Positions 1 through 5,345 of a stretch of DNA of 5,345 bases are shown piece after piece. Position numbers and translations under genes: made by a program. Every line of letters starts with the position of its first letter. The first letter of the stretch is position 1. The notes beneath the pieces were generated by a model that did no database searches, was not told the origin of the DNA, and saw nothing but the letters and a program-made list of their open reading frames with translations. The DNA comes from Deltaproteobacteria bacterium CG07_land_8_20_14_0_80_60_11 (lineage in GTDB: Bacteria > Desulfobacterota > Desulfobaccia > Desulfobaccales > 0-14-0-80-60-11), in the NCBI GenBank assembly GCA_002779455.1, contig PEWM01000176.1, forward strand, positions 1 to 5,345, read 5' to 3'.

Positions 1-90
1 CAGGACGTCCTGGCCCGCCTCACCCTCCTGGAACTCCAGGGCCTGGTGAAAGAACTGCCGGGCAAGTGCTATGTGCTGGGGGGGAATTAA
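1..90 (+). CDS. dprA: DprA (DNA processing/recombination mediator), C-terminal end only
   Basis: This is the last 29 codons of a gene that begins outside the window, open from base 1 in frame 1 and ending in TAA at 88-90. The peptide reads as a small winged-helix tail (DVLARLTLLELQGLVKELPG, then KCYVLGGN). This matches the usual end of DprA/Smf proteins, where a DML1/Z-alpha-like wing follows the Rossmann domain. DprA binds incoming single-stranded DNA and loads RecA during natural transformation. The dprA - topA - trmFO order is common in several phyla, and the downstream topA and trmFO support the call. A G7 run at 78-84 lies just before the stop, so slippage there would alter only the last residues. 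The identification rests on a short tail plus gene order, so it is good but not certain. Confidence 0.75.
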   Translation, partial: QDVLARLTLLELQGLVKELPGKCYVLGGN

Positions 91-110
91 GGTATAAAAA
101 TCTCAATTTT

Positions 111-136
111 TAGGCTATATTATTTATATAAGGCGG
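111..136 (+). promoter_or_regulatory. AT-rich leader with possible -10/operator palindrome and SD of the antitoxin gene
   Basis: The 56 bp between the dprA stop and the next gene are almost entirely A/T. A perfect TATAT-N5-ATATA inverted repeat (116-130) overlaps a TATTAT (118-123) that could be a -10 box. No convincing -35 is visible. AGGCGG at 131-136 is a reasonable Shine-Dalgarno sequence, 10 bases before the GTG at 147. In many toxin-antitoxin operons the antitoxin or complex represses its own promoter through such a palindrome, but that is inference here. An all-A/T palindrome is also easily produced by chance. Confidence 0.35.
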
Positions 137-146
137 TCACATCGGC

Positions 147-848
147 GTGCAGATAACCCCTGAAAAACTTATTCAATATATCACATGGTATGCAACCGAA
201 CAGGGGGAAATATTAACTCCTATTCGGTTAGTAAAATTTCTTTATTTAGCAGACTTGTTTTATGCGCGCACATTTCATGGAGAAACTCTTACAAAATGGC
301 CATGGAAATTTGTTCACTATGGCCCTTTTTGCGGCGAAGCTCTCCAAGCTATTGAAAATGCTACAAAGACTGGATTGATTGAATCAATAACCTATGAAAG
401 TAAATTTGATGAAGAAGAACATTTTCTATATAAATGTCATTTGGAAAAAGATCACCCTCTTCATGAGATTTTACCAATTAGTGTTACCGCCCCTTTGGAG
501 AATGCCATAAAGCGATGGGGAGGAGATACTTACCAATTATTAGATTATGTGTATTTTGAAACTGAACCAATGGAAGAGGTTCGGTTTAGAGATTTACTTG
601 ATTTCAATAAGGCTAAAAAAACCGAAATTATTACATCAATTGAAATGAAACCATTACCCAAAGAGAAAATTAATAAAGCTAAAGAAGCAATCCAGAAACT
701 AAAGAATAGTTTTTTAACATCTTCAGAAAAATCAAATGTAGTTTTGCCTATTTATGATAATATTTACCACAGTGCCTTAGAAATTATGGACGAATCTGAG
801 TTAGCTGAGGTTTCTGGTTATGCAGAAATAGCTTTTGAAAAGGGATAG
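147..848 (+). CDS. Panacea-domain (SocA-like/DUF4065) antitoxin candidate
   Basis: The 233-residue protein starts at GTG 147. An in-frame stop at 129-131 blocks extension, AGGCGG lies 10 bases upstream, and the conserved domain begins within the first residues, so this start is firm. Residues 4-62 carry the Panacea signature: a first helix (TPEKLIQYITWYA), then P25-IRLVKFLYLADLFY with the K-LLYLAD-like core (K30, L34, D36), a G-LT turn (G45-T49) and the YGPF motif at 58-61. Panacea proteins (for example SocA of Caulobacter and PanA) neutralise many unrelated toxins encoded next to them, by direct binding or as a proteolysis adaptor. The C-terminal part (about 130-233) is helical and lysine-rich and lacks recognisable motifs; it may determine partner specificity. 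No signal peptide or membrane segment is seen, so it should be cytoplasmic. The gene is 11 bp upstream of its likely toxin and far more AT-rich than dprA, topA or trmFO, consistent with horizontal transfer. The domain call is confident, while the antitoxin role is inferred from family and context. Confidence 0.8.
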   Translation: MQITPEKLIQYITWYATEQGEILTPIRLVKFLYLADLFYARTFHGETLTKWPWKFVHYGPFCGEALQAIENATKTGLIESITYESKFDEEEHFLYKCHLEKDHPLHEILPISVTAPLENAIKRWGGDTYQLLDYVYFETEPMEEVRFRDLLDFNKAKKTEIITSIEMKPLPKEKINKAKEAIQKLKNSFLTSSEKSNVVLPIYDNIYHSALEIMDESELAEVSGYAEIAFEKG

Positions 849-859
849 GAAATTTCATA

Positions 860-1597
860 ATGGGTATTACAAAGCTAATTGAACCTTTCTATAGAAAGCT
901 CTCCGATGAAGATTATCAGAAAAAATTTATTACTGGTCAATTTTGTTATATGGCTTCTCCGCAACTAGATACAATACCATGGGTGATGGAAGTTAAAAGA
1001 GCAGACCCTACGGGTCATAAAAATATAGAATTCAAGGTTAGAAAACTGTGTAACGACGATTATTGTAGGAAAGAAGACCTTCCATTATATTATTTGAAGC
1101 TTCGACACAATGAAGAGTTAATTATCCATAAAAGCAAAAGAAGGCCGGGAATAATAATTTCGGCCGAGAACATTGTTTTTGAAGATATCGCAAATATTTT
1201 AAAAGAAAAGAAAAAGCATCTCCAACAAGAGTGTTTATTGGTTATTCCTTTATTTTCGATGGAGACAACATTAAGCCCGACCGGTTTTCCTCCTGAAATG
1301 GTATCACGAATAAAAGCACTTATGTACAATCAATTTTTCTATTGTCCAAAAATACCAATTGGATCTCACCGAATAGAAGGTATAGCTCGTTTAGACCGTA
1401 TTCAGGTAATTATTAAATCTAGTTTTCCAGGAAACAAGCGTGTATTTGAGCCAATCGATATAGCATTTACTGATGAAGTTACTGGGATTTTTATAAACTT
1501 GCTAAGAGAATGGATAGGCATACCTGGGAATCCAGAGGATATAGAAAATTTAAAAACTGTTAAGAGTATTGTTTCCGAGACCCTCCCTCCAAGCTAA
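860..1597 (+). CDS. Uncharacterised partner of the Panacea protein; possible MazF/PemK-like toxin
   Basis: This 245-residue protein starts at ATG 860, with AGGA at 847-850 overlapping the previous gene's stop. It lies 11 bp downstream and is surely co-transcribed. I do not recognise the family directly. In order it shows: GQFCY near residue 26, possibly a first beta strand like the GDIVW of MazF; KSKRRPGIIIS at 91-101, like the RPAVVLS strand of MazF/PemK; LLVIPLFS at 126-133, like the VP(L/C)T strand; EGIARLDRIQVI at 173-184, like the 'ADQV(R/K)SI' strand; and a final helix with LLREWIG after about residue 200. MazF is about 110 residues, so this would be an extended version with a charged N-terminal region (about 35-90) and a loop of about 25 residues between the second and third strands. 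MazF-family toxins are endoribonucleases that stop translation. Catalysis cannot be asserted here, although R94/R95 align with the conserved Arg region. No membrane segment or signal peptide is evident. The gene shares the AT-rich composition of its partner. Its role as the toxin of the pair is inferred from antitoxin-first order and neighbourhood. Alternatives are another toxin fold or a non-toxin partner. Confidence 0.55.
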   Translation: MGITKLIEPFYRKLSDEDYQKKFITGQFCYMASPQLDTIPWVMEVKRADPTGHKNIEFKVRKLCNDDYCRKEDLPLYYLKLRHNEELIIHKSKRRPGIIISAENIVFEDIANILKEKKKHLQQECLLVIPLFSMETTLSPTGFPPEMVSRIKALMYNQFFYCPKIPIGSHRIEGIARLDRIQVIIKSSFPGNKRVFEPIDIAFTDEVTGIFINLLREWIGIPGNPEDIENLKTVKSIVSETLPPS

Positions 1598-1647
1598 TTC
1601 TAAAGAATATGATGAACATGATTCATAGATAGTGGAAAAATCTCTAC

Positions 1648-1691
1648 TTGACCTGTCCTGAATTTTGGCGAAACCTGTCAATATTTTGACA
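1648..1691. repeat. Two spaced ACCTGTC repeats, possible remnant of an IS21-family end
   Basis: ACCTGTC occurs at 1651-1657 and 1673-1679, 22 bp apart, each followed by a T-rich tract (AATTTTGGCG and AATATTTTGACA). A looser third copy, ACCCTGTC followed by ATTGACC, lies at 1753-1771. Read on the minus strand, they give GACAGGT preceded by AAAATT/AAAATA-type tracts. This resembles the multiple roughly 20-bp repeats found at the ends of IS21-family (IstA/IstB) elements. No transposase gene is present, so at most this is a solo end or scar. The resemblance is from memory of the family, not from an alignment. Confidence 0.35.
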
Positions 1692-1765
1692 TAGTTGGAA
1701 CCACCGCCTCAGATAAAAATAGTTAATCAGCCTGCTAAATCGGCTCGCAGAAACCCTGTCCCGCA

Positions 1766-1795
1766 TTGACCCCGATTTAAAATAATGTATATAAC
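1766..1795 (+). promoter_or_regulatory. Candidate sigma70-type promoter of topA
   Basis: TTGACC (1766-1771) matches five of six bases of the -35 consensus. It is followed after 16 bp by TATATA (1788-1793), or after 18 bp by TATAAC (1790-1795). Transcription would then start near 1800-1803, at or just before the topA ATG at 1803. No Shine-Dalgarno sequence precedes that ATG, which fits a leaderless or nearly leaderless transcript. The promoter would let topA be expressed independently of the inserted two-gene block upstream. Confidence 0.45.
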
Positions 1796-1802
1796 CTAGC
1801 CT

Positions 1803-4136
1803 ATGCCAAAATCATTGCTCATCGTGGAATCTCCTACCAAGGCGAAGACTTTGCAAAAATACCTGGGCGCCGGCATCCAGGTGGTCTCCTGCAAAGGGCA
1901 CATCAAGGACCTGCCCAAGAACGAGCTGGGGGTGGACCTGGAACACGAGTTTGCGCCCAAATACGTCACCATCCTGGGAAAGGCCAAGATCATTCAGGAG
2001 TTGAAGAAGGCCGCGGCGGACATCCCGGAGATCTATCTGGGGCCGGACCCGGACCGGGAGGGGGAGGCCATCGCCTGGCACATCGCCGAGGTCTTAGGGG
2101 AGAAAAACCACCGCTTCCACCGGGTGCTGCTCCTGGAGCTGACCCCCAAGGCCATCAAGGCGGCCCTGGCCAAGCCGGTGAAGCTCAACCGGGCCCGCTA
2201 CGATTCTCAGCAGGCCCGGCGCATCCTGGACCGCCTGGTGGGCTACCAGATCAGCCCGCTGTTGTGGCAGAAGGTCAAAACGGGGTTAAGCGCCGGCCGG
2301 GTGCAGTCCGTGGCCCTGCGGCTGGTGTGCGACCGGGAGCGGGCCATCATGGCCTTCGTGCCCGAGGAGTACTGGACCCTGGACGCCTGCCTGGACGCCG
2401 GCGCCCCCCCGCCGTTCGCGGCTTATCTCTACAGGCACAGGAACAAGAACGTCAAGCCCGGCAGCGTGGTGGCGGTGGAGAAGATTCTGAATGCCCTGGA
2501 GGCCGCGGAGTTCCGGGTCGCCAACCTCGACACCAAGCCCCAGCGGCGCCACCCGGCCCCGCCCTTCATCACCAGCAGCCTGCAGATGGAGGCCAACCGC
2601 AAGCTCCGGTTCCCCCCCAAAAAGACCATGCGCCTGGCCCAGAAACTCTATGAAGGCATAGAACTGGGAGACGAAGGCCCCGTGGGCCTCATCACCTACA
2701 TGCGCAGTGACTCCACCCGGGTTTCGGCGGAGGCGCTGGAGGCGGTGAGAACCTTCATCGATCAGACTTACGGCGGCAAGTATCTCCCCGCCGCTCCCAA
2801 CCGGTTCAAAAGCCCCAAGGGGGCCCAGGAGGCCCACGAGGCCATCCGGCCCACCGGGGTGATGCGGCGGCCCCAGGACGTCAAGGCGCATCTCAGCAAA
2901 GAGGAACTGGCCCTCTATGAACTGATCTGGCGGCGGTTTGTGGCCTCCCAGATGACGCCGGCGGTCTTTGATCTGACGACCGTGGACATCGCGGCCTCCG
3001 ATTACCTCTTCCGGGCCACCGCCTCGGTTCTGAAATTCCCGGGATTCACCAAGGTTTACCAGGAGTCCCGGGAAACCGAAGAGGCCGCCGGCCTGGAAAA
3101 GTTCCCGCCGCTGGCCGCCGGGGATGTCCTCCAGTTGCGGGATTTTGACCCCCAGCAGCACTTCACCAAGCCCCCCGCCCGCTTCACCGAGGCCTCCCTC
3201 ATCAAAGAACTGGAGGTCCAGGGGATCGGCCGCCCCAGCACCTACGCCACCATCCTCACCAACCTCCAGGACCGCCTCTATGCAGTAAAGGAGAAAACCG
3301 CGCTCAGGCCCACGGAGATGGGGCTGGTGGTGAGCGATCTGTTGGTGGAGAATTTTCCGGACATCATGGACCCCAAGTTCACTGCGGGCATGGAAGACGA
3401 CCTGGACCGGGTGGCCGATGGCAAGGTCCCCTGGCAGCAGCTCATGCGGGATTTCTACGGCCCCTTTGCCCAGCATCTGGATGCGGCCAAAACCGGCATG
3501 CGCAAGGTGAAAAGCGTCCCCACCGGTCTGACCTGCCCGGAGTGCGGCGGCGAGCTCGTGGTGCGCTGGGGCAAAAACGGCGAGTTCGCAGGCTGCGCCG
3601 CCTATCCCAAGTGCGGCTTCACCGGGGATTTCTTCAAGGATTCCCGGGGCCAGATAACCCTTATGGGGATGGAACCAACTTCCGCCGCGCCTTCGGCCGA
3701 CCAGCCCGGCAAGGCCCTGGCGGTCCGGGGGAAGCCTGCGCCCACCGGAATCATCTGCCCCAAGTGCGGCAAAGAGCTGTTGCTGCGCCGGGGGCGTCTG
3801 GGAGAATTTTTAGGCTGCTCCGGCTATCCCAAGTGCAAATTTACCCAAAATTTCACCCGGGACGCCCAGGGACAGGTGGTTCCCCAGAACCCGGAAGCCG
3901 GCGCCGCCTACACCTGCCCCCGGGAAGGCTGCGACGGGCACCTGACGAAACGCCGCTCCCGCCGGGGGATATTTTACGGCTGCAGCAACTACCCCAAATG
4001 CGATTTCACCATGAACCAGCCGCCCCAGGACCGGCTCTGCCCCCAGTGCCAGTTCCCCTGGCTCATGAAAAAAGGCAAGAAGATCATCTGCCCCCGGGAC
4101 GAATGCAGCTACGAGGAGACCGCCGCGGCTGGGTAA
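1803..4136 (+). CDS. topA: DNA topoisomerase I (type IA, omega protein)
   Basis: This complete 777-residue protein relaxes negatively supercoiled DNA by cutting one strand through a 5'-phosphotyrosine link and passing the other strand. The Toprim domain opens at once with LLIVESPTKAKT (catalytic E9), so the ATG at 1803 is the right start. The metal-binding DPDRE motif gives D82, D84 and E86. The active-site stretch LITYMRSDSTR places the catalytic tyrosine at Y299 and its partner arginine at R301. AQEAHEAIRPT supplies H345, and the GIGRPSTY motif is at 474-481. The C-terminus has four Cys4 zinc modules: C578/581/598/604, C652/655/672/678, C705/710/727/733 and C746/749/763/768. The first three are topo_C_ZnRpt repeats with a G-(E/I)-F-x-G-C-x-x-YPKC pattern, and the last is shorter and degenerate. 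These modules bind single-stranded DNA and, in E. coli, RNA polymerase. Length is within the family range (E. coli 865). Codon use is GC-rich like dprA and trmFO and unlike the preceding pair. No Shine-Dalgarno sequence is visible before the start. Confidence 0.98.
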   Translation: MPKSLLIVESPTKAKTLQKYLGAGIQVVSCKGHIKDLPKNELGVDLEHEFAPKYVTILGKAKIIQELKKAAADIPEIYLGPDPDREGEAIAWHIAEVLGEKNHRFHRVLLLELTPKAIKAALAKPVKLNRARYDSQQARRILDRLVGYQISPLLWQKVKTGLSAGRVQSVALRLVCDRERAIMAFVPEEYWTLDACLDAGAPPPFAAYLYRHRNKNVKPGSVVAVEKILNALEAAEFRVANLDTKPQRRHPAPPFITSSLQMEANRKLRFPPKKTMRLAQKLYEGIELGDEGPVGLITYMRSDSTRVSAEALEAVRTFIDQTYGGKYLPAAPNRFKSPKGAQEAHEAIRPTGVMRRPQDVKAHLSKEELALYELIWRRFVASQMTPAVFDLTTVDIAASDYLFRATASVLKFPGFTKVYQESRETEEAAGLEKFPPLAAGDVLQLRDFDPQQHFTKPPARFTEASLIKELEVQGIGRPSTYATILTNLQDRLYAVKEKTALRPTEMGLVVSDLLVENFPDIMDPKFTAGMEDDLDRVADGKVPWQQLMRDFYGPFAQHLDAAKTGMRKVKSVPTGLTCPECGGELVVRWGKNGEFAGCAAYPKCGFTGDFFKDSRGQITLMGMEPTSAAPSADQPGKALAVRGKPAPTGIICPKCGKELLLRRGRLGEFLGCSGYPKCKFTQNFTRDAQGQVVPQNPEAGAAYTCPREGCDGHLTKRRSRRGIFYGCSNYPKCDFTMNQPPQDRLCPQCQFPWLMKKGKKIICPRDECSYEETAAAG

Positions 4137-4143
4137 AGACTGT

Positions 4144-4164
4144 TTTCGGTTTTCGGTTTCCGGT
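4144..4164. repeat. Heptamer tandem repeat (TTTCGGT)x3 behind topA
   Basis: Three consecutive 7-bp units, TTTCGGT, TTTCGGT and TTCCGGT, begin 7 bases after the topA stop codon. They are the reverse complement of the ACCGAAA/ACCGGAA units at the start of trmFO (4473-4505), so the spacer is bracketed by inverted arrays of one heptamer. The repeat sits in no gene. Confidence 0.85.
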
Positions 4165-4302
4165 AAAGGCGAATGCAAAAACTCTTAGGAATAAGTGTTT
4201 GTCTGTTCAGGCAAGGTTAAATCCCTGCTGATGCTCTCTGGATAAAGCAGTTCCCCATGGGCCTTTGGCTCATCCGTAAAGCATGAAAAGTCTGGTATTG
4301 GC
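4165..4302. other. Intergenic stretch without recognisable gene
   Basis: This is part of the 330-bp topA-trmFO spacer. I see no open frame with a credible start and ribosome site on either strand. There is a weak hairpin, CTTA-GGAA-TAAG (4184-4195), and a CCCATGGG palindrome (4254-4261). TGAAAAGT (4284-4291) has its exact complement ACTTTTCA at 4386-4393, which encloses the hairpin pair described separately. No clear rho-independent terminator follows topA. Confidence 0.5.
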
Positions 4303-4376
4303 TGGTGGCACAGCCTTTCCAGGCTGTGCACGACTAACCTGCTTCCTGGACACAGGCTGGAAAGCCTGTGCCACCA
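4303..4376. repeat. REP/BIME-like pair of inverted hairpins
   Basis: A 26-bp arm at 4303-4328 and its near-complement at 4351-4376 form an inverted repeat with two mismatches. Each arm also folds by itself. Arm 1 gives GCACAGCCT/AGGCTGTGC (4308-4316 with 4321-4329) around a TTCC loop. Arm 2 gives CACAGGCT/AGCCTGTG (4351-4358 with 4363-4370) around GGAA. The two positions that mismatch between arms (4314 vs 4365 and 4323 vs 4356) are compensated within each small hairpin. This is the layout of a bacterial interspersed mosaic element made of two REP units in opposite orientation. REP units are often mobilised by RAYT (Y1) transposases encoded elsewhere. It could act as a transcription or mRNA-end signal for topA, which is inference. 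Confidence 0.75.
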
Positions 4377-4466
4377 ATTTAAAGAACTTTTCAAGGCTGT
4401 GGGAGCTTTTCCCCTCCTCAGGCAGACCTACTGGAGCAGTCGGAATTGTCTGCCCCTTTGCTGAAA

Positions 4467-5345
4467 ATGACCACCGAAAACCGAAAACCGGAAACCGAAA
4501 ACCGGTGCATCACCATTATCGGCGGCGGCCTGGCGGGGAGTGAGGCGGCCTGGCAGGCGGCCCGCCGGGGGGTTCGGGTCCGTCTCTCTGAGATGAAGCC
4601 CCAAAAATTCTCGCCGGCGCACCAGTCGCCGTTTTTAGGGGAGCTGGTGTGCAGCAACTCCCTCCGGGCCGAGGGCCGGGAGAGCGCCGTGGGGCTCCTC
4701 AAGGAGGAGATGCGGCGGCTTAATTCCCTGATCATAGCCGCAGCCCTGGCCACCCGGGTGCCGGCGGGCAAGGCCCTGGCGGTGGACCGGGGGGAGTTCG
4801 CCTCCTATATCACCCGGACCCTGGAAGCCGAGCCTCTTATCGAAATCATCCGGGAAGAAGTTGAGGCCCCGGACCCGGAGGCGACCACCATCATCGCCAC
4901 CGGGCCGCTGACGTCAGACTCCCTGGCCGAGGCGTTGGGAAGGCTAACCGGACAAAAACACCTCCACTTTTACGACGCCATCGCCCCCATCGTGGCGGCG
5001 GAGTCCATCGACATGCAAAAAATCTTCCGGGCCTCCCGCTACGGGGCCGGGGACGATTATCTCAATTGCCCGTTCAGCGAAGCCGAATACGCCGCCTTTT
5101 ACGAGGCCTTGACGAGCGCCGAGCAGGCGCCCCTGAAGCCGTTTGAGGAGCCCCGCTATTTCGAGGGCTGTCTCCCCGTGGAAATCATGGCGGCCCGGGG
5201 ATTTCGTACGCTCTTGTTCGGCCCCATGAAGCCCGTGGGCCTGACGGACCCCCAAACCGGCCGCCAGCCCTTTGCGGTGGTCCAACTCCGGGCCGAAAAC
5301 CGGGAAGGCGCCCTCTACAACCTGGTGGGCTTTCAGACCAAGCTG
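4467..5345 (+). CDS. trmFO: TrmFO, folate/FAD-dependent tRNA (uracil-54-C5)-methyltransferase, 5' two thirds
   Basis: There are 293 codons from ATG 4467 to the right edge, with no stop; the family is usually about 435-450 residues. The enzyme makes ribothymidine at position 54 of the tRNA T-loop, using methylenetetrahydrofolate and reduced FAD. The FAD-binding dinucleotide fold is ITIIGGGLAGSEAAW (15-29). The hallmark LVCSNSLRAE gives C62, and FEGCLPVE gives C235. Their spacing of 173 equals that of the two catalytic-region cysteines I recall for B. subtilis TrmFO (C53 and C226). The start is uncertain. Residues 2-13 (TTENRKPETENR) are encoded by a 7-bp tandem repeat and place the GxGxxG motif about 9 residues later than in B. 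subtilis. No Shine-Dalgarno sequence is near the ATG, whereas GGAG at 4433-4436 lies 9 bases before an in-frame TTG at 4446. The frame is open back to a stop at 4380-4382. No start codon lies between the repeat and the FAD motif, so the repeat is probably translated. Confidence 0.93.
   Translation, partial: MTTENRKPETENRCITIIGGGLAGSEAAWQAARRGVRVRLSEMKPQKFSPAHQSPFLGELVCSNSLRAEGRESAVGLLKEEMRRLNSLIIAAALATRVPAGKALAVDRGEFASYITRTLEAEPLIEIIREEVEAPDPEATTIIATGPLTSDSLAEALGRLTGQKHLHFYDAIAPIVAAESIDMQKIFRASRYGAGDDYLNCPFSEAEYAAFYEALTSAEQAPLKPFEEPRYFEGCLPVEIMAARGFRTLLFGPMKPVGLTDPQTGRQPFAVVQLRAENREGALYNLVGFQTKL
4473..4505. repeat. Heptamer tandem repeat (ACCGAAA) inside the 5' end of trmFO
   Basis: Four and a half 7-bp units lie directly after the proposed trmFO start codon: ACCGAAA, ACCGAAA, ACCGGAA, ACCGAAA and ACCGG. 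They are translated as part of the protein's N-terminus. Since 7 is not a multiple of 3, gain or loss of one unit would shift the reading frame between the ATG and the FAD-binding domain. The complement of the same heptamer lies behind topA at 4144-4164. Confidence 0.85.

Noticed and set aside
96..111. AAAAAT-CTCA-ATTTTT hairpin after dprA as a terminator
   Set aside because: The stem is only six A/T pairs and too weak; a rho-independent terminator needs a GC-rich stem.
1686..1717. TTGACA (1686-1691) as a -35 box
   Set aside because: The hexamer is perfect, but the nearest -10-like sequence (GATAAA at 1712) is 20 bp away. The hexamer also falls within the repeat resembling an IS end, so it is not called as a promoter.
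2404..2623. C7 runs in topA (2404-2410 and 2612-2618, the second followed by A5) as frameshift or phase-variation sites
   Set aside because: The reading frame is intact through both, the codon phase does not fit a standard -1 slippery heptamer, and such runs are expected in GC-rich coding sequence.
2286..3476. Long open frame of 396 codons on the minus strand
   Set aside because: It lies wholly inside topA, which has every catalytic motif in place. The open antisense frame is a by-product of GC-rich codon use, and its protein is low-complexity and motif-free.
3542..4231. Open frame of 229 codons on the plus strand over the 3' end of topA
   Set aside because: It is a frame-shifted reading of the zinc-module region; its Arg/Pro/Gly-rich product has no recognisable domain.
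4283..4543. 86-codon plus-strand frame in the topA-trmFO spacer
   Set aside because: It reads through the inverted hairpin pair and the heptamer array and overlaps the start of trmFO, with no ribosome site or domain.
4418..4771. Minus-strand frames over the start of trmFO, also 4944-5285
   Set aside because: They are antisense to a well-supported trmFO reading frame and show no protein-like motifs.

Overview
The window looks like a GC-rich bacterial chromosome, probably a Desulfobacterota/'deltaproteobacterial' lineage. That placement is an inference from the GC-rich coding style and the gene order, not from a database match. The backbone is the widespread housekeeping cluster dprA - topA - trmFO. 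The 3' end of dprA (DNA uptake and processing) is at the left edge. A complete type IA DNA topoisomerase gene with four Cys4 zinc modules (1803-4136) is in the middle. The first two thirds of trmFO (tRNA U54 methyltransferase) run off the right edge.

Between dprA and topA lies a clearly AT-rich block (about 91-1640) with two tightly spaced co-directional genes 11 bp apart. The first (147-848) has the hallmarks of a Panacea (SocA-like/DUF4065) antitoxin domain. The second (860-1597) is not a family I recognise outright. Its motif order (KSKRRPGIIIS, LLVIPLFS, IARLDRIQVI, then a C-terminal helix) resembles the MazF/PemK SH3-barrel toxins. The simplest reading is a horizontally acquired antitoxin-first toxin-antitoxin operon inserted into the dprA-topA interval. 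The spacer behind it (1598-1802) carries short spaced repeats that resemble the end of an IS21-family element. It also carries a likely promoter placed so close to the topA start that topA may be transcribed with almost no leader.

The 330-bp spacer between topA and trmFO (4137-4466) holds no convincing gene. It is repeat-rich. A 7-bp tandem repeat (TTTCGGT) follows the topA stop, and its complement (ACCGAAA) occurs at the start of trmFO, where it is translated as the extra N-terminus of the protein. Between them sits a REP/BIME-like pair of hairpins (4303-4376) whose sequence differences are compensatory.

Functionally, the housekeeping genes cover DNA processing, supercoil relaxation and tRNA modification. 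The accessory pair is probably a self-contained defence or addiction module unrelated to them.
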